Of a stretch of DNA of 64,000 nt, positions 58,201 to 64,000 are shown one piece after another (the first letter of the stretch is position 1; every line of letters starts with the position of its first letter). The position numbers and the translations under genes were made by a program. The stretch covers positions 22,684,378 to 22,748,377 of the forward strand of contig JAKGHH010000008.1 of the NCBI GenBank assembly GCA_022828595.1, read 5' to 3'. The DNA comes from Nelumbo lutea (Eukaryota > Streptophyta > Magnoliopsida > Proteales > Nelumbonaceae). Below the pieces are notes generated by a model that was not told where the DNA came from, ran no database searches, and saw only the letters and a list, made by a program, of their open reading frames with translations.

Positions 58201-60135
58201 AAATGGTTGGTTATTGAACAAAAGAAAAGATCTATTAGGAGCCATTTGATAACAGCTGAAGTTGGGCAGATTACTATACCCTTGAGTATTTTATTATTTA
58301 ATTATTTTATCCACTAATACAAAAGAATATAGTTCAGCAACTTCAGCGGTTACTGAATGGCCCCTTAGAATCCAGAAACACCTGTAACATCCCCCCCCCC
58401 CCAAACAAACAAACAAACAAACAAACAAGAAAAAGAAGAAGAAGAAGAAAGATCAGTAACAATCAAAGCAATTTATAAATAACGAATAAATTATAAAAAA
58501 TGCTATTACTATTTGGCATACAAAATTCAATTACCTGCTTGATGAAAAGATAAATCAAATTTGTCAGGAAGAATTATTTCATATCAAAAGAAAGAAAACA
58601 AGTTATCCATACATTTTTGGTCATCAAGCAACTTACACATTCAGAACTTCATCAGCTATATATGTAAATGCAGTAAAAGAGGAGATATTTAATCTGAAAA
58701 AGTAACCATGTAACAAATAAAGCAAATGCCAAGTAGCAAAAATAACATGATAATCAATATAAACAGAAGGCAATTATTTGAATAACTCTTTAGGAACATA
58801 ATTCTTCACCAGGTATTGAAATTTTTATGTAACTTTGCTGAAACATGACAGGTAAGCAGAATGGTATCTACTATCTAGACTAATATAAAGGACTAATACT
58901 TTTAGACCACTTAAACATGAAATTCACTGCTACGATCTAAGTTCCATGGAGATTTAAAAAGTGATGCTAGTAGATTCTAATAATAAAAAATATATATAAC
59001 AAAAACAAGGCAATTATCAATTTCCACCACCAGCATGCCCCAACTGAACAAAAGTAATTAATGATAAATTTCACTTAAGGGGAACAAATTAGATAATATC
59101 ATCTGAAAAAGTAAAAAAAAAAAAAAAGAAAGCACAAGACACGTACACTGGATCAGAAAAAAAAATCTTAAAAGAACTACAAGGCAGAGAGCAGACCAAC
59201 ATGACATACTTCAATATTTTTTTTTATTTTTTATTTTTATTTTATGATTAGTCATACTTCAAAGTTTAGAATTCAGATTAAATTTTCAATTAGAAACAAA
59301 ATTAAAACAAGGGCATATTGCAACCCATTCCAGGGAAGATAAACAGAAATACCACCTTCTCCTGTTTAATGTTGAACCACCAAGAAGGCCATCAAAAGAA
59401 TTTTCTGCTTCTCGAAAACAAATCACCATCCTCACATCCAATTGCTTCACTTGATCCTTCACCAATTCTTTTTTTATCAATAAAGGATAAACTGTAACTA
59501 ATGTCTAAAAACGAAAATGAAACAAAATAAAACAATTGTTACAGAGGATGATGGAACAAGCTCCACAATCAACAATGGCTCCTATACAATTATCATCGAC
59601 TCAGCCAAAAACTATTACATAAGGATGAAGCAAAATGCTCCATGATCAGGAAAAAATGCATATCAACTGCTACTGCAATAAAAGAAATAAGCACAGAACT
59701 GAAAGGCAAACAGCCATAGAATTCTTAAAATTTGATTTGAGTCCAGAAAAGAATGTTCCATATTCCACATAACAGCCTCACTACTAGTCGTGACAGGACC
59801 ACCAAGAAAACCTACTTAGCAGGCCATTACAGAAATCCTTATAACAATAAGGAGAAGTAAACAAAGGCGAACAGCAAGTCATATGCACCTTCTTGCATCC
59901 AAAAGGATGACGTATCATGTATGATAGAAATCAAGAAACAACAGATAACCACTGAGCCTGAAGAGAGAGCACAACAAAGGGTTTCAGTTTCCAGTAATAT
60001 GTAATCATTTTCTTACAAAGAAGCAGATGCGCAATTGAGTATGAGAGATCTTTCAAAAAAAAAAAAAATTGAGTATGAGAAAAGCCCAACCACATCACTC
60101 TCAACAAGATTGATAAACATAGAAGGGCTGGTAAC
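58201..60135. other. No assignable gene; simple repeats
   Basis: A C run followed by (AAAC)n and (GAA)n lies at 58389-58450. A minus frame at 59286-59480 contains DQVKQLDVRMVICFREAENS and FDGLLGG but matches no family I know. The rest is AT-rich and unassigned. Confidence 0.4.
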
Positions 60136-60241
60136 TTAGGCTCAGTTTGGAAGGAGTACAAATACAAATATTAGAGTGCAAAACCTTGTATTTGGTATGT
60201 TGTATATATTGGTATTTGTACTCTTTCCAAACTGAGCCTTA
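60136..60241. mobile_element. Small Tourist-like MITE (100 bp)
   Basis: The element spans 60139-60238. It begins GGCTCAGTTTGGAAGGAGTAC and ends ACTCTTTCCAAACTGAGCC, nearly perfect inverted repeats of about 27 bp. It is flanked by TTA on both sides (60136-60138 and 60239-60241). The termini and the TTA duplication fit PIF/Harbinger. Its right half was copied by the tandem duplication that follows. Confidence 0.82.
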
Positions 60242-60467
60242 CAATTTCACCACATTCATTATTACAATTTCACCCAAGACCTCAAAAGCAACGACCCCAT
60301 CCCACCCATCCCCATCCTTAGAGTGCAAAACCTTGTATTTGGTATGTTGTATATATTGGTATGTACTCTTTCCAAACTGAGCCTTAAGTACAATTTCACC
60401 ACATTCATTATTACAATTTCACCCAAGACCTCAAAAGCAACGACCCCATCCCACCCATCCCCATCCT
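60171..60467. repeat. Tandem duplication, 147-bp unit
   Basis: TTAGAGTGCAAAACCTTG occurs at 60171 and 60318. The unit includes the right part of the MITE and a flank ending CCCATCCCCATCCTTA. The second copy lacks three T's in TATTTGTAC and gains AGTA after GCCTTA. The duplication is younger than the MITE insertion. Confidence 0.9.
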
Positions 60468-60784
60468 TACCCCTGCCCACGCCAACCTCAACCCCCCCCC
60501 CCCCCCTCAAAACAACGTTTTTTGAGTTCCAAGCGTCTCTATGGAACAATGCTAATTGCACTTACGTTTCCTCGCTAAGATTACTGAAGTGTATGTGGCG
60601 TAATTATTTGAAGTTCCACAACATTCTCCACAAAAATCCCATAGTAAAAGATTAATAAAGAAAAGGAGAAAATTCATAACTTAAGAAGCTTTGCCAATGG
60701 TGTACATAGAGAGAAGGGAGACTCACACCAAGATGTTCAAACAAACAGTTTTCTTTTTTTTATTTTTTTGTTATATTTTGCTTT
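60468..60784 (-). other. 3' flank/3'UTR of CAF1
   Basis: A C run lies at 60491-60506. The minus-strand sequence just after the CAF1 stop contains AAATAAAAAAAAG (about 60750-60762), a possible poly(A) signal region. Confidence 0.45.
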
Positions 60785-61609
60785 TCAATGAGTATTCTGT
60801 CCATTCTCAACACCGAGACCATACAAAACACCTGCATATTTCTCGGTTTGGCCATTAAAGAAAGCCTCTTTCAACTTCCTGAATGTACAAGATGTAAGCA
60901 AACTATCAGACCCTGCTTGGTGACAGATACCAATCCGTTCCACTTCCAACAGCTCCGCAAGCTTGTTCAAGCCACCGTGAAGGCTATTGCAAAACTTCAT
61001 GAGGTGCTTGATATCATACACAGTTGGGAAATACATTTTTATCAGGGTAAAGAAACCAGCCTGCGTATCCGGAAGGTTCTGGCACGTCAGGAGCTTAAGC
61101 AAGTACCCAAAATCGTATCCGCTGTGAAACGTCACCCAAAGCACGCTGTCGTTCAACACAATCCCTGATGACATGAGGAGCTCTCCGAACCGCTGCGCAT
61201 CGATACCCTTCTCGTTGTTCTTCTTGAAATCAATCCCGCTCTGGCGCAGCAGCTCGATTGAGTCGTTCGCAAAAACATCTTCGCTGACATTGAACTCACG
61301 GAAGTTGAATTGCCAAACGCAATACTTGTCAGTCCCACATGTCGGAAGGTTCCCCGCCTCGTCCGAAAAAGTAAGACCCAACTGAATCAGCTTCAACAAA
61401 TCAACGTTGGCCTTCAGAGTCTGGTAATGATAATCAGAACTGGTCTTGAAATTGCCCACAGGCCGAAGGACAATCCCAGGGAACTCGGTATCCATGGCGA
61501 TGTACGGGTAATCATCCACGATCTCACGAATCAAAGCGAATTCCTCCTCGAGATTATCATTCCACACCTCCCTGATGTGAATCGAATCACTCTTGGGTAG
61601 AATCGACAT
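60785..61609 (-). CDS. CAF1: CCR4-associated factor 1 (CAF1/POP2) deadenylase
   Basis: A single uninterrupted frame of 274 codons, starting [16 protein letters not shown] at the ATG at 61609. An in-frame GTG lies two codons upstream, but MSILPK is the family start. The DEDDh exonuclease residues are all present: Asp 40 and Glu 42 in AMDTEFPG, Asp 166 in [10 protein letters not shown], and His 230 and Asp 235 in [10 protein letters not shown]. The length equals that of plant CAF1 proteins of the CAF1-6/7 type. The enzyme shortens poly(A) tails as the catalytic partner of CCR4 on the NOT1 scaffold in the cytoplasm. The conserved [28 protein letters not shown] and [11 protein letters not shown] blocks are intact, so it is very probably functional. 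Many plant CAF1 genes also lack introns in the CDS. Confidence 0.97.
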   Translation of the reverse strand: MSILPKSDSIHIREVWNDNLEEEFALIREIVDDYPYIAMDTEFPGIVLRPVGNFKTSSDYHYQTLKANVDLLKLIQLGLTFSDEAGNLPTCGTDKYCVWQFNFREFNVSEDVFANDSIELLRQSGIDFKKNNEKGIDAQRFGELLMSSGIVLNDSVLWVTFHSGYDFGYLLKLLTCQNLPDTQAGFFTLIKMYFPTVYDIKHLMKFCNSLHGGLNKLAELLEVERIGICHQAGSDSLLTSCTFRKLKEAFFNGQTEKYAGVLYGLGVENGQNTH

Positions 61610-62300
61610 TTTCACAGAGAAGCAGCGAAATCAAACAGCAGGCCTTTCAAAACCAGATCCTAACCAAACCATAAGCAAATAGAGCCCCCCCAAACCCCAA
61701 CCGATCTACCGTATCTCGACTTCCTCCAGCCAGATCTGCAAAACACCAACCAAACAAACCCTAAACCACCCGCAAACAAATAGAAACCCTAAAAAAAACT
61801 CAGCACAACCCTAGAACAACACAATCAAAACCAGAGAACGAAGAAACCAAAACGAAACGAAGCATAAATCCAAGATCTAACCTCAAATCCGCGAAACCTC
61901 GAGCCTCGATTCACAGATCTTGAATTCCCGATCACTGGCCTCTTCTTTGACGGAAAAAGAAACAAGGAGAGAAAGAGAAATACAAATTCGATGAAGCCTT
62001 TTTCTTTCCTAGGGTTTCTATCGTTCCTTCTTTTCTTTCTAATAATTCCTTAACTTTCGAGAAGGCTGCTCGGAAGAAAGCGAGATATTCAGGTCAACAT
62101 CGGGGGGTTTGTCGACAACGAGAACGAGACGAGAGGCTCTTCGAGGAAGAGACCCACAAAAAATCTTCCACAGCGGGAACAAATCATGAGAGAGAGAGGA
62201 AAGAGAATGAGAGAAAGGACGGAGAGTAGAGAGAGAAAGGGCTTAGAACACGGCTTCTGCCCTTCCCTGCTCCAATCGACATTAAAAAGGTAGAAAAAAT
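61610..62300 (-). other. CAF1 5'UTR with a probable leader intron
   Basis: On the minus strand GGATTTGAG|GTTAGATC (donor at 61881) and GGTGTTTTGCAG|ATCTGG (acceptor at 61736) would define a 146-bp intron (61736-61881) entirely in the leader. The leader upstream is CT/GA-rich (62180-62245), typical of plant housekeeping 5'UTRs. No TATA box is obvious. Confidence 0.5.
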
Positions 62301-62800
62301 AAATCAAACTTTGATAAAATAGAGGAGAGAGAGGAGGGGAGGGAGTGTGTGTAGGGACCAAATCATAATTTTTGAAAATAAAGAAAACAATAATTGTAAG
62401 TGGGGCCCTCCGTTCATAGGTCAGTTGAGAAGAAACGTGGCCGACTGCGAGACGTGCGTGAGTCTGATTTTTTTTATTTTTCCTTTTTCCTTTTACAGAT
62501 ACAGTGTTTCTGTCTGAGAGGGTGCATTACGAAAATGTGGCTTACTTTTTCTATAATAGCGGAGAATGTCCTGGATAATTTTAGGTGTCTGAGGGTGTTT
62601 GGTTGTGCGGATTGAGTTGTCCCGTCAATGGATCAAGGTGTGAAACTTGTTTCTTCTTGGCAGGAAGAAAAGGTGGGAAAACTGTGGCAGCCTTGGCCAT
62701 GGCCGTCGGTGGAAACCGTGGAATAGACGTTTTAAGAGATGCTCACATTAGACATGATCGAAAGAGGGAAAGAAACACGTTACACGTGCGTGAAAGATAG
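62301..62800. other. CAF1 upstream region; no gene seen
   Basis: Open frames of about 70 codons on the plus strand (62400-62800) match nothing known. A GA-rich run lies at 62320-62350. Confidence 0.4.
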
Positions 62801-62802
62801 TA

Positions 62803-62893
62803 TCACCTGACAATCAAATATATTCCAACACATAATCTAATACCGCACATCTCACCTGACAATCAAATATATTCCAACACATAATCTAATACC
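62803..62893. repeat. 49-bp tandem duplication
   Basis: TCACCTGACAATCAAATATA, continuing to AATCTAATACC, occurs at 62803 and again at 62852 with no mismatch seen over about 42 bases. Confidence 0.85.
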
Positions 62894-63109
62894 TGCTGAA
62901 CTAGAGATCGGAACTCCTGAATTTGTAACTAAGAATTTCTTAACAATATTGGGTTCGGAAGTTCCAGAGCTTTCATTGGGTGGATTTTATTTAAAACGGA
63001 AACCCTACATGGGGTTATATGCATAGGGGCGTTAAAAGGGGCATTATCACTTCATTTGTCCTATTTGAATTGAGTAAGATTTCTGCCCATATTTTCAGGC
63101 TCACATCAT
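62894..63109. other. Spacer before the gypsy fragment
   Basis: No coding signal; sequence between the small duplication and the Ty3/gypsy polyprotein piece. Confidence 0.4.
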
Positions 63110-64000
63110 CATCGTCTTGACTGTTAAATTTCTAAAGCAAGTCTTACTCAAGCTCGATGTTTCCAATCATTTGACGAAGTGGCCCATCGAGCTCAGCGAG
63201 TACAACCTCCAATATAAGCCACGAACTGCTATTAAGGCCCAAGTCTTAGCAGATTTTATCGTCGAGTGCACATTCAGCCTCGAAGCCCCTGGGCCGGTTG
63301 AGCCCGAGATCCCTAGTTTGGGTGAGCCCGGAGCTCCCAAGCCAGTAGAGTATGAACCCCATGAAGCAGCAGTCAGTGTGGCATCTCTCCTGGTTAGGCC
63401 AAACGCGAACTGGGATGAGGAGCCCTGGATCCTTCACGTAGATGGCTCATCGAACCAGCAAGGCAGCAGGGCTAGAATAGTCCTACGCGACCCGGGTGGC
63501 ACGATATTGGAATATGCACTACGCTTTGAGTTCGCGACATCCAACAACGAGGCGAAGTATGAGGCACCGATAACCGGGCTGAACCTAGCGCAAAAGGTAA
63601 GAGCAATGCACATAGTTATCTGCAGTGATTCCCAGCTCGTGGTCAACTAGGTTACAGGCGAATACGAAGCACGCGAGCTCTCTATGATCGCATACTTGGT
63701 GAAAGTAAAAGAGGTTCTGCTTAACTTCCAGTCACAGTTCATCAGGCAAATCCCGAGGTCAGAGAACACTGAGGCTGACGCCCTGTCTCGGTTAAGCAAC
63801 ACGAGTCACAACACCATGAGAACCGTGTACATAGAGAACTTACCTTAGCCTAGCATTCTCGATGGGGCAAAGGAGGTCGCTCTCGTCCTTGAAGCAGAGT
63901 CGAGCTGGATCGACCCACTCGCAAGCTTCTTGCTAGATGGAACCCTCCCTATGGACCACAATGCAGCCACGAGGGTGCAGCGCCAGGCAACCAAATACGT
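63110..64000 (+). pseudogene. Ty3/gypsy (Tat-like) polyprotein fragment: RT-RNase H end and second RNase H
   Basis: The plus frame 63117-63650 reads HLTKWPIELSEYNLQYKPRT, then AIKAQVLADFIVE, the end of the RT-linked RNase H. A Pro/Glu-rich linker follows, then EPWILHVDGSSNQQGSRARI, ATSNNEAKYEA and ICSDSQLVV, a second (archaeal-type) RNase H. That order is typical of the Tat lineage of Ty3/gypsy elements. TAG codons at 63648-63650 and about 63846 interrupt it, and after the first stop the frame continues with TGEYEARE and RSENTEADALSRL. The fragment begins abruptly at about 63110 and runs off the window. G+C is much higher than in the surroundings. Confidence 0.88.

Noticed and set aside
59286..59480. 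Minus-strand frame with DQVKQLDVRMVICFREAE
   Set aside because: Protein-like in places, but no family recognised and no clean splice sites at both ends.
61609..61615. Upstream in-frame GTG as the CAF1 start
   Set aside because: Plant nuclear genes start at ATG, and MSILPK is the conserved family N-terminus.

Overview
This is nuclear DNA of a flowering plant. It is AT-rich and gene-poor. It holds spliced genes whose products match well-known plant proteins, and it is full of plant transposable elements (hAT, PIF/Harbinger and Mutator-type MITEs, L1-type LINEs with an RNase H domain, an Au-like SINE, Ty3/gypsy pieces). I cannot name the species. A eudicot-like NIP6;1 and long introns swollen by LINE debris would fit a large-intron angiosperm genome. 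There is no sign of bacterial operons, CRISPR, phage or an organelle genome.

Three genes are well supported. (1) A five-exon NIP6;1-type aquaporin on the minus strand (2232-4134), with a TATA box at about 4218-4233. (2) An eight-exon TRAPP subunit TRS31/TRAPPC5 on the plus strand (18352-26476), whose two long introns (3.4 and 3.2 kb) contain LINE and SINE remnants. (3) A CAF1/POP2-type CCR4-NOT deadenylase on the minus strand (60785-61609), with an intronless CDS and a probable 5'UTR intron. Less certain are a 90-residue three-helix membrane protein (38671-38943, minus), an X8-domain exon or gene fragment (35220-35401, plus) and a possible terminal exon of an unrecognised gene (54097-54270, minus).

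Layout: 1-1.2 kb, MITE and inverted-repeat debris; 2.2-4.3 kb, NIP6;1; 5.6-7.1 kb, a hAT MITE and a Tourist-like MITE; 7.1-11 kb, AT-rich sequence with no gene; 11-14.2 kb, a hAT MITE, a decayed hAT transposase gene and a Mutator-like element with a perfect 9-bp duplication; 14.7-16.7 kb, a 143-bp minisatellite and a 480-bp tandem duplication; 18.3-26.5 kb, TRS31; 27-38 kb, RTE-like LINE relics, many hAT elements (some nested), a GC-rich probable solo LTR and a third Tourist-like copy; 38.7 kb, the small membrane protein; 39.9-41.2 kb, a fold-back element with an 80-bp tandem repeat and a perfect-TSD hAT MITE; 43-53.6 kb, a nested LINE graveyard; 54-60 kb, mostly unassigned, with LINE, SINE and hAT scraps; 60.1-62.3 kb, a duplicated MITE and CAF1; 63.1-64 kb, the edge of a decayed Ty3/gypsy (Tat-like) polyprotein.

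The genes are unrelated housekeeping or transport genes and do not form a pathway: boron/small-solute transport, ER-Golgi vesicle tethering and mRNA deadenylation. The main interest is in transposon archaeology. At least eleven short elements can be given exact or near-exact ends and target-site duplications, several are nested, and five tandem duplications of 80-480 bp can be read directly. I found no convincing undescribed biological system.
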